A stretch of 64,000 nucleotides of DNA. It comes from Sipunculus nudus. Its lineage: Eukaryota; Annelida; Sipuncula; Golfingiida; Sipunculidae. Positions 38,055 through 51,775 of this stretch are shown piece after piece (the stretch's first letter is position 1; the number at the start of each line of letters is the position of its first letter). The position numbers and the translations under genes are program-made. The stretch is taken from contig CM049308.1 in NCBI GenBank assembly GCA_026874595.1, positions 50,412,624 to 50,476,623 on the forward strand. The letters run 5' to 3'. The notes under the pieces were generated by a model. The model saw nothing but the letters and a program-made list of their open reading frames with translations, did not search any database and was not told where the DNA came from.

Positions 38055-38270
38055 TTCGTCGATACATTGCCCCCGCACTTTATCAATGGAATTCTCAGGA
38101 ACTGCATGCAGCCGAGGAAGAAGCGCTTTAACTGGGGTCGATCGGTTAAATTGCGGTTACATTTTGTGGAGGATCAGTCAAATGCTGAATGGTGGATTCA
38201 GACAATCCCTATGGCGCCTATGGCGCTCTTTGAGGACTACATGTGTAGTCAAAGAAATATGTGCATGTAG
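38055..38270 (+). CDS. Doubtful exon candidate (72 codons, then stop)
   Basis: After a fair acceptor (TTTATTTCAG ending at 38054) a frame runs without a stop to TAG 38268-38270. It contains the basic stretch PRKKRFNWGRSVKLRLHF and the later segment EWWIQTIPMAPMALFEDYM. Base composition is higher in GC than the surroundings. There is no recognised domain, no partner exon and no poly-A signal close by, and another frame on the same strand is also open. It could be a lone terminal exon, a pseudogene fragment or chance. Confidence 0.15.
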   Translation, partial: FVDTLPPHFINGILRNCMQPRKKRFNWGRSVKLRLHFVEDQSNAEWWIQTIPMAPMALFEDYMCSQRNMCM

Positions 38271-38289
38271 CTGCCGCATTTAACGGACT

Positions 38290-40503
38290 GAAATATATGG
38301 CTCTGCCAAGAGTTAGCCTCCCGCTAATGCATATCTCGGCGAAGACCGGTCATATATCCTTTATCATATATAACCTTACAACCTAACAAGCTCGGTTAGC
38401 TCTTTCATCTTTTCTAAAGACAAAACACATAATGTGGGGGGGGGGGGGGTATGTATGGAAAGGGGTTAGGGATAAAAACATTGTTGGATTTCCCCGTGGG
38501 GCCCACATGCATGAAAAGGCAACATAAAGGTGTTTGATACGCTCCCGAGGCAGCGGAAATCTTGCGCTTCTAAAGAAGCTAGTACTGGTTTTCACGCTGC
38601 CTGTTTTGACCGTTTATGATGCATTTAAACAACAGGTTGTGCACATGGGCCTGTCTGCTTGAGAAACTGCTGATGTGACTATCAGCCAACCAAAAGCAAG
38701 TCAACAAACACTCGACAGGCATCAGGCTCCGCCCAAAAAACCACGTGCGGGGCCATTCTCTCTGAGCTTTTTCAAGCGGTCGCCGGGGCGATGAGCTGTC
38801 ACTCAAAACGAAATGAACAACATTGGCTTCGTGTATTCCTGCTTGGCTGGTAAGCCGTTTTGCTTCCTGTACAGGGTCTCATCTGATTGGACCAAAATAC
38901 AGTGCTCCCCTCTGGTGTAGAGATTCAGGATACAAGGTCATAACAAACAGCGCTTATGATATAGGTAGTTGGCCTATGGGTAAAGCGCTGTGTAAAGAGC
39001 GTAGGTGTTTGACCACACCCTTTATATAAAACGATAAAACCTCATGGCTTACGTGAAAGGTGGAACGAGCACACCATGCAGGAACAAGGTTCTTTAAATT
39101 CAAAACAGGTCTCTTTGATGTATGTGCACGTGGATGTGTCACTTTGTTTGTGGTGCTATATGTTTTGGAGTGGGACAGTATAATACAATAGGAATATATA
39201 CACCTCAAACGCCAGAGCCCACTTTATCTTACCAAGTAACCAACGTATAATTATGCATCACCCTTTTGCATGAAGGAGCTATATAGTTCTCTCTTATATA
39301 TAGAACCATGTATAATATTGATGTATATGAGGACTTTAAATTGTATTTAACTGGCAGTTGTTGGTTTTAGAGTGAAACATTAATTTTATACCGAAAAAAA
39401 AGAGCATGAAAATCTTTAAATATATGACCAAGGACGCATACATCAAATAACTTTACGTCATCAGAGTTATTTTGAGGTATATCAGTCGATTTAATTAGGC
39501 CTATATTCACAATGAATCGTCCGTGCATGCTTTCATGTCTAATTTAACATGAGCAAAGGATTTCATTAAAAAGATACTATATATCAGCCAAAAAGATTCT
39601 TTCTGTTATAAAATAAAAATAATTTCTTATTACGGGTAATTTTTTTTAAAATATTCAGTTAAAATTAATTAAAAGAAATGACATGCACAATACATTCTCA
39701 ATGCAGCCGGCCTGAAAATGAAATACTTATTGCATAGCTAAGCATGTCGGTCCTGCATGGTGGTTTAAAAATTTTGCAAGTAAATTATTTACTGGTCATT
39801 TTTTCATCCGACCATAACTTTCAATATTTTGTAACAAGTTAAAAAGTAAACCTCCTATAGCCTCTTCTTCTGACAAAGCAATTAAAAGGCATTTTAATCC
39901 ATGGTTTTCGTGATAAAAACCAATGTTACAAATTTAATGCTACTTCGTTATCATCCGTTTCCATACTCAAATAGGTAAGATAAATTATTAAAAAAAAAAA
40001 AAGTTATAAGCAGGACTGGTTTTCCCACGGGACGATGATAATTAACACATATAAATAAGATATTTGAAATGTATTAATTTCAATGCGAATGCTGAAGAAA
40101 TGAATCATCACCCAAGTGTTCATGTTTAGATAAAAGATTATATATAAACTAGACACAAAGATGGAAGGGGTCATCAGATTCAAACATAAGCTATATGGCA
40201 TTTCCTTCAATGTGTATTTAATGGAAAGGTTTTGATTTGTGATGAATGTTTGAAATAAGACACAACTCAAATCTTTTAACTGAATATATAGTTTTATAAA
40301 CATTTACATAAAATATAGAGTACCCATGTGTTTGATTTACAAAATATTTAAAACAATCAATTTTATCTTAAAGGTACGAGACGAACCTATTGGATTACTT
40401 CCCTCATCACATCACTCTTCAATATGACAAACATTTCATGTTTTATGTGGTGGACCAGTTAAAAAAAAGCAGGGTAAGAAAACAAAGGAGCTGCTTTTAT
40501 AAC

Positions 40504-40570
<67 letters not shown>

Positions 40571-42060
40571 CTACGTCATTTGAGTGTATACACCACATGT
40601 CACTGCTAACTAGGGCTTGGGGGTGATCTTTAGATTTTATGCCTTTTCCAAATTATATGCATTACAGAAGCCTTTTACATGGCAATGTCTTCATCGATAA
40701 TGTGTGTCTATATTTCCTTGTACACCCAAGTGAACTGGTCTCCCAGCTCTCTGAAGTGTATGCTGACACAGGTCAGCTTGTATCTTGACCCTGAGCATAA
40801 TAAGTCTTATATATTAAAGCACCAGTTCTGTTGGTATTGTTGTCATCTTCAGGTTATGTCCATAATTTTGAGAATGCCAGAAACAGTAGCAGAATGAGCA
40901 AGAACCAGGACACCTCAACCGGTACACCTTTGGCTCGCTCTATCAATGGAGCGTCTGAAATGATAGAAGAAAATGTAGACTGAGTGGACACATGGACCAG
41001 CCAACTCTTCTGTCATCACTGGATAAAAAAAGCTAAAGAAATTACATGAAAAAGACAAAAGAATCATGTTAAAAATTTGAAAATAAAAATAAATAAATAC
41101 CTTAACAGATAACTCTAAGGTTATGCAGTATAGTGTTGAAAATATGTATTAAAATGTATGCAAACAAAGGTAGGTGGCTATACATTTAGATATTAGTCTA
41201 AATATATATTTCCTAGGTTTCCTGTTTAGTAAGAAACATAATCTTCAATTAAGCCCATCCCTGGCACTTAGTCAATGAACTGGTATGTTCTGCTGACACA
41301 TTTATCTCACACAGGTGTTGCTTTTTCCTATTTAAATATACGCGTGTACAAAATTGGCCATTAGCCATCTACTGTTTATGGAGTGAACTACAAACAATAT
41401 CGGTTTTACTGGGTAAAAGAGTCAGTTGTTCATGACTATATAAAATAGAAGGTGTTTGAAAAGAAATTCAATATAAGGCGAGGCTGTAATGAGGATGAGA
41501 CAGAAGCTGTAGAACAACGATGCCAATCACAATGGTGTCTGCCTTAAATAAGTTGGCTAACATTACTTGATAATGGGCAGAGAATGTGTCACTGAAACAA
41601 GAAGCCCTGCATTGTAATAATGTCCCATCCCCTATACAAATACAAGGTTTATGTTGGACTGGTTAGTCTTTGTTCCTACACAGGAAATTAACTCTGAACT
41701 GCAGATTGTGACCCATCTGCAGTTCTCTCTGCCTCAAACTGGATGTTTTCTTCTAATGGATAATTATTTATCCATTTTAATCTGTCCATTAACTAAATCA
41801 ATTATTTATCAAGGATCAATAAGCTGTAAGACTACCTGTGTAGCCTGGAGTTTTGCTCAGTCTAGTAACAGGTTTAACCCTTTGATGGGGAGTATCTGGT
41901 GAGCGTATCTGATTTCCTCTGGGCTTGGTATCTGCAGCTTTTATATCTGTAAGATACAGTAAATCTACAGTTTAATAACATGGAGATATCAAATGCATTT
42001 GTAATTACAAGAATCACGAGATGAAAAAAACAATAAACAGATAAACTTACCAGTATAAAT
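38290..42060. other. Gene-free stretch downstream of the SRCR/ZP gene
   Basis: No firm exon was found. It contains a poly-G run at about 38,434-38,449, a (TA)n tract at 40,506-40,568 and ordinary AT-rich DNA. The strong minus-strand acceptor at about 41,949 (CTGTATCTTACAG) may begin a 3' UTR or alternative last exon of the SRCR/ZP gene. Confidence 0.35.
40506..40568. repeat. (TA)n microsatellite
   Basis: Pure alternating AT, directly visible. Confidence 0.95.
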
Positions 42061-42061
42061 A

Positions 42062-42167
42062 TCACAAAAAATTAATGGATATCCAAACTGTTGGATGCTT
42101 AAACATCTGGTGCATTGAACTACTCGTTTTACTTGTGTTTAAGTTAAAGTAGAGCACACACACAGCA
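42062..42167 (-). CDS. SRCR/ZP gene exon 10: tentative last coding exon
   Basis: Acceptor ATTTTTATTATAG. In the phase left by exon 9 it reads [18 protein letters not shown], then [17 protein letters not shown] and a TGA at 42064-42062. A perfect GTAAGT donor lies a few bases after the stop, and a good acceptor (CTTACAG) precedes about 41,949, so the mRNA may continue into a 3' UTR exon. An internal CAA|GTAAAA donor would instead join the exon at about 41,949 in frame (DIKAADTKPRGNQIR...). The true end needs RNA data. Confidence 0.45.
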
Positions 42168-45100
42168 TCTATAATAAAAATACAAAATATAACTTTTTTT
42201 TGACTATTTAAAAATAAAAACTTCTTTGTTACACTTAAGTCCACCACATCAGGTAAGCTCATTTTACAACTACAGTGGAACCCCATAATTACGACCACCT
42301 TGGGGACTGACCAATGTGGTCGTAATTTGGGGGTGGCCGATTTGTGAAACTCTTAATTACCTGTATCTTATATTCGGGACCAAGAAAAGTGGTTGTAATG
42401 TGGGGGTGGTCACAGTTGCGGAGAGGTCGCAAGGCAGGGTTCCACTGTATATTAAAATCATATCAGGCAAAATCAGCATTTATTTTGTTCTCCATTCTAA
42501 ATATTAAAGATACCTTTAAAGTTGGGCAGAAATTGGACTCCCTGGCTAGACTGTGGTTTGGTAATAGTTGACAGCCTGACCTCTGACTGAGGTCTGACTT
42601 CTGACTGTGGTCTGACCCCTGACTGTGGTCTGACTTCTGACTGTGGCCTGACTTCTGACTGTGGCCTTAATTGTGGCTTGATCTTTGAATGTGGCTTGAA
42701 TTCTGACTGTGCCTGGACCTCGGACCCCTGTTTGCTATTGATTAGTGGTTTTCCATCATCTTCAGATAGATAGTACTCTGAGAAAAATATATAGATCACA
42801 CATATCACTCTGACAAAGAGAAAAGGATCATAAATGGTACTCAGAGAAGATAAAAATATCAAAAACAGTACCCTAAAAAGATAGAAGTATCATAAATAGC
42901 ACTCAGAGAAATATGTAAAGATCATGATTATTGTACTCTGAGAAAGATAAGAGGATCACACATAGTACCCTAAGAAAAAAAACAAGGATCACAGACAGTG
43001 CCGAAAAAAAGATAAAATGTTCATCAATAGCACTCTGTGAGATATTTAAAAATCATAATTACAGTCTACCCTAGTGTATTCGCTGATTTCGGGATAGAGA
43101 AAAAAGTTGGCGATAGGCAAGGGTGGCGGATCAACGAGGGTGTTGGCATAATCTGATAAATATAAAGTAGGGACATCAGGAATTTGTGAATTGTTGTCGA
43201 AAAGGCAAGTTTGTCGGATAAAACAGGCGGCAATTACTGTTTACTGTATTGTACTGTACTATAGTGAAAGATATAAGGATCATGAATATTATTTTTAAAA
43301 AATTATAAGGATCATTAATAGTATTCTGATATATATTAATGGATCAAAAATAGTAGTTTGTGAAATATCAAAGGATAATATGTTACAGCACCACAAAAAA
43401 GGTTATGTTTACTTGCAAACAACATGAGGGTGAAATAAAATGACAATAACAACACACCTGTTATCACAGTTTCACCAAAAGTTCTGTCATCTCTCTGCTG
43501 AAACAGATTAGGACCTTGTCCTGCAAGTAACACTATGAATGGGCCCTGCTGCACCTTCTCAAGTTTGGCATCAACCCCTGACGACTGTAAGCTGGCTGAC
43601 CTTCGTTTTCTGTGACCAGACACACATGACCTGTCACAGTATGCATTCTTCTCTAGCATTGTGTCACAAACATAGGCGTCACATGACAGGAACAGTTGAT
43701 CGTAACCATGGAACTTGGGGACTTTGAATTTAAAACCCCAGCGATGAATGTCAAAATTGAAATAAGCCAAGTCTAAAGCTGGTGCTAGTGGACATCTGTA
43801 ATGCAAAAACAAAAATTGCTTACACGTTACATATAATTATTATTAAAACATGACAGACAATGATGGGAGAACTGATCCTTTAAGAGAACCTCTTGTTTTC
43901 ATAATTTGTGGGTTCTCAGCAAGTTAAGTTAATGCGCTTTTTAATTAAGGGAAGCATTTTATAGTAGGTAATGTCAATCACAAGTGACCAGAGACAAACA
44001 CAGGGTAATGGAGGACATTACATTGTCAGTCTTCTTGAATTTAAGTTTCATCCACATTAAAAATGTTAAGTTAAGGATTGGTTCAATGGCATTTTGTAGA
44101 CAGGAAGGTCTTGGTGCCAGGGAGAGAATATTTGACGTCAGATGTCTTGTACTAGGTATGGATGCTGAGTTAAGCTTCATTCTGTTAGTACATGTGTCTC
44201 TTTGATGTGTATAACATATCTCAAACTTTTATATACAGTGAACCCTTCCAGTAATGAACACTGGCAGGGCCTGATAACATGTTGGTTATAGAAAGATGTT
44301 ACTTCTAACACCATTTTTCATGGGACTGCATTCTGTGTCTATAATCAGAGGTGTTCATATTAAAGCTAAAGTGCCTGTCAGGAAAGGCTTCCCTGCATGC
44401 AGCATATTCTGAATAAATTTCATAGACAATGGGACCTAGTGGCAAGGCTGCCATAATTAAATTCTGAAGGCATTCCTTAGTATGTCTTCTGTAAAGATGA
44501 GCACATGTTTAAATAAAGAAAACCAACCTATTTTCCATAAATGTGAACCTTGGAGAACCTTGTGAGCCGGCTAAGAACCTGCACTCTGGTACAACAAGGA
44601 ACAATCTCTCATCCCATGTGGACGTGCTGACCTCACAGAACACTTCTTGACCTTTGGTGACCTCTGCAGGATACCTGAGTGGGTCATCAAACCTGTCATC
44701 CTCGTAGCACTCCAGTTTGTAGGTTGTGTTGGTTTTTGTGTATTTGGACTCTGCCTGCTTGATGAGTGGTGTAAACTGTGTTTTAATTGTTCCATTTTTC
44801 GCTTTTGAGCAACATACTTGACGGTTCCAGGCTGCATCTGTGAGGAGACCAGATGACCCTCTGAGTGGAGAGTGGTGTAGATGATAGCAGTAGTGCTTGT
44901 ATGAGTGGTCAACCTAAAATATTATAAATGTTATCTCAAATGAAGAAACATGGTCTGTGATCAGTATATGGGGTAACTCAGTCCCTGTTTTCTGTTAAAA
45001 TACAGATTAAAAACTAGAAATCTGCATTCTAATGAATGCAAGCATCCGCCATGTGGGGGTCCCTAATATTGTTGGATGCTTCCCAATGTGTGTTTGCATT

Positions 45101-48100
45101 CCCTTATTCAGCCCATTTTACCAGATTCATTCGTGCACAAGTAACCGTACATTTGTGAATATTCCTTGTTGACATTTCTAAATCTGAACTCAATCTGAAC
45201 TGTTAAACAACAATAAAAAAGTGTTTATCCCAGTGTAGCACACAGGTATTCACTGTGTCTTTTTTTCTTGCACTGGTTTCAATGATGTGATCAAGTCCAC
45301 ACAATCCAGTAAGAGTCCTTGAGGTTTAAGTCCAAGTCTAGCTTCTTCAAATCTGAGTTATTTGGAACCGGAGTCCAAGTCTGAACCATATGTAAAAATC
45401 ACCTCATTTAAGGAATTTACGTATATCAGTTTTTACTTTAATGTTTAATTACATTTAGCTCTTGATGCAGAGCTAAAGCTCAGTTTGTTAAGTATTATTT
45501 TGTGTAATATTTTCTAACACACATATACAAACCTTTTAAGTATGTGACTGAATTTTTTATCACCTGGAATTGAGTAGCACTTGGTTTAAAATCCAAGTCC
45601 AGGACACCTGAGTTCAAGTCTGAGTTGAGTCCCTAAAATAGTGGACTCCAGTCAAAGTCCTTCATCACTGTATTTTTTCCATTCAACGTTCAAGTCAGCA
45701 ATGGAGTGAATATGCATATACTGTGGCTGGCTTTATAATCATCAGGTTAAATATTTGCTATTTTCACCTCTTCAGTGTTTTGCAAGTTTCATTTTCACAA
45801 TGTACCCAGCAGTACCATATATAATGTACATAACCAATATTATATCAGTTACCTTATATGCGTCGAAAACATTAACAATTGCACAGGGAGCTAAGGGCAT
45901 ATTGATTAGGTGGCAGATATATAAATGAAATGATATTATATATTTACCAATCTCTGAATTACAGGTAACAAAAATGTATGCTTATATTGACACTGTCCAC
46001 ATAGAGGCTATAATATAAATCTGTGTTCATATGTACAGAAGTGTTGTCTTAATCACAAACGTTTTATTTTCTTGATAATTTCCCTTCCGCGAATATCACA
46101 AATTTTAAACCATCACAAACAAAAGGCCAACCACAGTAATCAGAACAGGTCTATGAAGGTGAGACATGGACCAACCTCAGTGCTGGTTGACTCACACTCG
46201 TCTAATGGTATCTTAAGGCAAGTGGCTCCCTCTACCATGTGCACCATCTCCAGGCTGTGACATGTCGGCTCAGTATACAGGTGCTTGCTTTCTGGGGCCT
46301 GTGTCTTGTTGAAGCACACGTGAAGAGTCTCACCATCACATTCTAAATGGACCTTAGGAGCCTCTGAAAAATATTCAAATATACTGTAATTAATCTTTTG
46401 CCTTTTCATTTGTCATTTGCTTCAGATTAAAAGGCAACTGTAGAACAAGAAATTAATGTACAGAATGCACATCACATAACACATTTAATTTTTTTTATTT
46501 TAATTCAACTATTATCCTTTCTATCTTAAATTGGTATTTTCTTCAAATCTGCTTCACCACAATTAATTGGACAGTATAAAACTAAGATCAAATACTGAAA
46601 AGTAACAGACAGTCTTCATTACTTAAAATCAACCCATCATATTGCAAGGTCAGAAATAGTGGGGTTTTTTCATTTAGAATGTACATATTTTGAAAGGTTT
46701 TTGTCTTAGACTCAGTTATGCATAAAACATCACCTACTTATTCTGTAGTAGATATGTGATGACATGAAGAAAAAACAATTACTTCTGCAGAGGGCACAGA
46801 TAAGAGAACAAAAAAAAAACACTGGAGTTGGTTGTGTTGGAATCTGCAGTGATATTTCCTTCTTGAACATGCCAGTGGCTAAGACTGTACAATACATAAA
46901 TATATGGTAATAGAATGCATTAACTCAATTATGGTACCACTTAAGAGTTGTGATGATTTATGGAAGCTAATGTAATTAATGTAACATAACACTTTTACAT
47001 ATCCTTAAAGAGGGCTATTTAATAAGCTTGAATTGGAATGATATAACAGCTCTGTAGAATACATTTATCATTTGTTTAAGACTGGGAACTTTCTGTAACA
47101 TTTTTTTCATTAAAATACATATTTTATTGAGAACTAGAAAGACAGCTATAATGAGCACAAACTGACACTATGAACATTTCTTTCAGTACGATTATAAATA
47201 ACAATATGAAGAATTTTCTACAGCCTACAGTTCTAATTAGTGAATATATAATGAGGTTACACACGGTGATTAGATACAGATTTGAGTAAAAGATATTTTT
47301 ATTTATGACATACTGTGTTTGGGTTCTCGTTTCTGAGGGTTTCAAATTCGCAATATTTGCAAAAATGACACCTTTGATGAATTAGAAGCCTGATCTAATA
47401 AGGTGAACAGTCATTTATAATCTAGACTCATTGGCATTTTATGTATGTTATCCAGGCAACCAAACCTATGCTTTTAAAAGTCTTAAGGGAAAGGATTGAT
47501 ATTCCAGATAATAACCTGTATGTTGTGTTACCTGTAAATCAAAGCCTGACATTACCAGTATTAACAGATCTTTCATAGTATCTGCCTATAGGGTATAAGA
47601 CTTTCTTATCATTCTCATGGGTCTTATTCAAATTGTTAAGATTAATCACAAATATTAAATACTGTGATAATGGACATACTATTGCAAGAAAGTGAAAATG
47701 GAACCCATATGAAACAATGAAAAAAATGGAAATAGTGAAAAATGAGTGTAATTGAATATGAAGCCAACTACAGTATTTTTTTCTGTATTAAAAGTAAAAT
47801 TGTTCAGGCCACACAAAAAATAGTTTTCATGTACTTTGGGAACTGAAAAGTTAGAAGCATTTTTTTCAATTAACCTGTTGAGACAAAATGAATGGAATTT
47901 TGCCAACCTGCAAGAAGGATACAGAAATGTACTCAGTTCTTGTCTGGTTCACTTACCATGACAGCTTTATGACATCTATGAAGAGATAAAGCAAGAGCAC
48001 CAATTAAACAATAATATTACTGTCAGGGTTCATACTCATCTGGTAGATCCAAATTCTCAGAGTTTTCCACGCTTTCTCCTGGCCTTACAGAGATTTATCC

Positions 48101-51100
48101 AGGTCATACATTAACTAAATATTCAGTACATGTGTACATCTGATCAAAGTTGAAATGGTGTTCTTTCCATTGGACCCCATGTCAGTGCTCCATTGGACCC
48201 CATGGACCATCTCCAAAATTTAAGGAATATTCTAAGTGTACATGTATTTAAAAAGCCCTGTTTTTCAAGGTTCTATACTATGACTTGGAAAATTCATATA
48301 TAATATCCATGTGTAATCAAGATTTTTAGGTTGGTTAAAAACCTTGTGTTGTGCTCATTCAAATATGAAAAATACACTATATCTGTGATAAACAGGAGCA
48401 GCGAATACATAAACAATTTTTTATGTGGCCTTTCTGACAGTTAACCAGGTGAAGGAAGAAGCGGGTGTCCACCTTTAGGCTGGGTCTGGGGTAAATATGA
48501 ACAAGCCACTGCTGCAGATTCTGCTACTGTCGTACAGGACCCTGAGCCCTTGCTGTGGGAACAGTCCCACAGGTTCTTCCCTACGTCTTCACCAGAACAG
48601 TGGACAGCACCATAAACCACAGGTACCTCTGTTAGAAGTGCCGCTGATGACGGCTTAGAATAAGCTCGGAATGGACCAGAAGAACTGAAATAAAAAAAGT
48701 TCTCATACTCATCAGTGATTCTGTTGTATAGCAAGGCAAAACAACGAAATGAAAACACAGTCCGGAATAAAAGTCAGAAATGGAATAAGAAGCAACCCAG
48801 AGTAAAAGAATATGACTGAAGAATGAACAAGTATCAAACATAAAAAGATGTATGAAGTTTTCATAAGGTGAGGCTACACCAAAAATGATGATAACAAAAC
48901 AATATTGTAATCCAGGAGCTGCTCATGTTATTTATTTTGATGATATTTTATGGTAAATTTTTAATAGAAGTGTCCGTGATAGGAGTGATTTAAGTTCACA
49001 TAACATAACCCTGTAGGTTGAAAATAAAAACAGCACAAGTAAAATAAAAATACAGATTTATGAGGTGCACACAATGGTTCCCCTATTCTCATTCCTTACA
49101 TTAAGGCACTAGCTCTCTGCTTCTTCAAGGTGAGCCTGACACTGGATAGTTGATCATATTTACATGTCATATCTTCAATGTGAAAAAGTAAAAGTGTATG
49201 AAAGGCGCTGTGGAGGCTATCTGACATCTCCCAGTCAGCAATAAATATAATCCACCAAGGCCATAATCTTACCTGTTCCAAGATATCCATTAAATAAATA
49301 AAAAAATACATGCAAACAGGATGATGTGACATCTGTTTTTTTAAATTTGGCAAGAGATCAAAATACCACTTCAGTCAACAGTACAAACCAACTCTAAGTC
49401 AAAATAGTATTTAAGAATAAAAGATATACAACAATGTCTGTCACCAGAAAAAGAATGTCATTCATTTTCCATCTCCTTTAACTACACTTCTTCATAAAGC
49501 ATCAAGGGAGAGCACTTTAACACTGTACTGGGTGTCCTGTTCAACTTTTTTTCTCTTTTTTCGTAACATTACACTGGAACCTGAGCAACTGTGTCATGTT
49601 TTCTAGCAGGAACAAGGGTCTATATTCTCCTGGGGCTGCTGCTGCAGCTGGAAGTCCAAGACTGCTGCAGCAACAAATGAAGCTAGTACTGCCTGTATTG
49701 TCCAAGTATAGAGATTCTACAGGAGCAGGTTCATGACTACTAATTGCAAAACAACAATTATTACATGGATCACATGGCTGGTCTGATGATTCCCCATTTA
49801 CAGATAGTAATTGTGTTTATGTGTCAAAAAGTTTTTGGTATAAAGTATAGGTATCATAGAAAGTTCTTAGTTCAATTTCTGACTAAAATGAATGTGCATA
49901 TTACAAGGTTTATTGGACAATGTTTTGACATGATTTCATGTCATATTTTAAAACAAAACTACAAGATATGTATGTGTGTGGATTACCTTGAATATCCCAG
50001 ACATGAACAAACAACAGCAGCATCTTTGTCATCCCAGAAGTCATCACAAACGGCTTCCCACCTCCCACTGGCCGCCTGAATCTCCACTCGTCCAACACCA
50101 GGGTATGAGGGATCGTAAGGCATGATGCGGTGTCTCTCTCTGCTGCAGCTACCTGAGTGTTATATGACCATACACAACTTAGCCAAATAATCTTAATTTA
50201 AAAATAGCACATTAAAGTAGAAATAGAACCTGACCCTGACCAGTATCTCTCATGCCATGATATTTCCAAACATTACATGTAAGACCCCCTTTTTCTAAGA
50301 AACTGTCCTCTGATTCATATACTGGCATGGCAAATTTTTTAATTGTCAGCCTATTATTTAAAAAAATTAAAAACTTATAGTCTGTTATTCAAACTCAGTT
50401 AGTCCTCTTGTACTGTTTTTGACATACAACCGAACCTGCAGAGAAAAAAGGTAGAGAATTGTAGGCGACATCAAGTCTTAATCAGTCAATCCAAGCCACA
50501 ATTCACAACAAAAGAATTCTCAGAGCCAACCTGGGAAATCTGATCAATAAACAACATTCTGTAAAATAAACAAATTTTCTGTTGGAATCACAACATCTGT
50601 CCAGCGAATATAACAACCCAACATCAATGGGTATACTAACTTTCAGAGCAATCCATGAGGTCATTCCTGAATAATTAAAATTCTGTTAAAACCATATTGC
50701 AGATCTTGTTCAGCTGATATGCCTTTCCAAGATCTTTGTGTATGCCAATTTGCAACGAATTAATGAAGCGAATCCTGAGAATTTTTTTTTATCATTAAAT
50801 TGAACTGAAAGTTGACCAATACAAGATCAATCTAGGTCACTCCCAGAATTAGGGCTATGGCCCCATTTTTAATAGACTATATCTGCTGACCTATATATAT
50901 GGACTTGCTGATAGTTAAAAGAATATTTTGTCTATTAAGTATTATTTTTTGAGTTATCAAAACAATTTCATAAATCCATTTCAATTTTGTGCCAAGTGTT
51001 GTGTATAAATTCACTCTAAAATTACATATAGTCCATGCCCAAAGCAGTGATGTTTGTGCTCACACAATCTTACATATTTATTTATCTATTTAAATGCTTT

Positions 51101-51706
51101 CTCGGGAGATCAGTATTCCTCAAAATTCCTTTTGGAAGACCATGCATGCGTGTACTAACGGTGTATCGATGCATCACACGCAAAATGAGAAGATGGAAGT
51201 GACATCTAGTGAGCACATTTCAAACTAATTGATGGTAAAACCTGGCACCATTGGGAACGTTTATTTTTAATTCACGTACATATAAAAGATTAAAAAGAAC
51301 GGATAAGTAGGGAAGGGTGGGGTATCTTTGATCCAGTATGAACTTAACAGACAAAGTCAGGATACAACAAACATGTAGCCCTTATAAAGGTATAGGCTTT
51401 TAATTAAACCTACAGATAGGCCGTTTGTTATTCAAATGTATGGTGAATATAAATTTTAACATACAATTCCTGGGACTGGGCTTACTGTTGCGACCGGTTG
51501 GATGAGTGGGCTGAAGTGTGGTTGAGTTCTGGGACCCGGTGCAGATACAGCCGGCGTCCTCGTCATGTGTACAATCATGCTGTCCCCAGAACCCGTGTAG
51601 ACACTCGGACACACTCTGCTCATCACCGCGACACTTGACGTCATCTAACCAGATCGGTCCCTCGCATCTACCATAGTTGCTTCCTCTGGTCTTAACGCCG
51701 CCCCTG

Positions 51707-51775
<69 letters not shown>

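Noticed and set aside
43539-43727. Plus-strand open frame opposite ZP exon 8
   Set aside because: The minus strand carries the ZP-C domain with correct splice sites. The plus frame has no features.
45280-45680. Repeated AAGTCCAAGTCT phrases as a mobile element
   Set aside because: The repeats are irregular and no ends, inverted repeats or target duplication can be defined.
49744-50079. 111-codon plus-strand frame opposite SRCR exon 4
   Set aside because: Shadow of the minus-strand SRCR exon. No domain or splice support.
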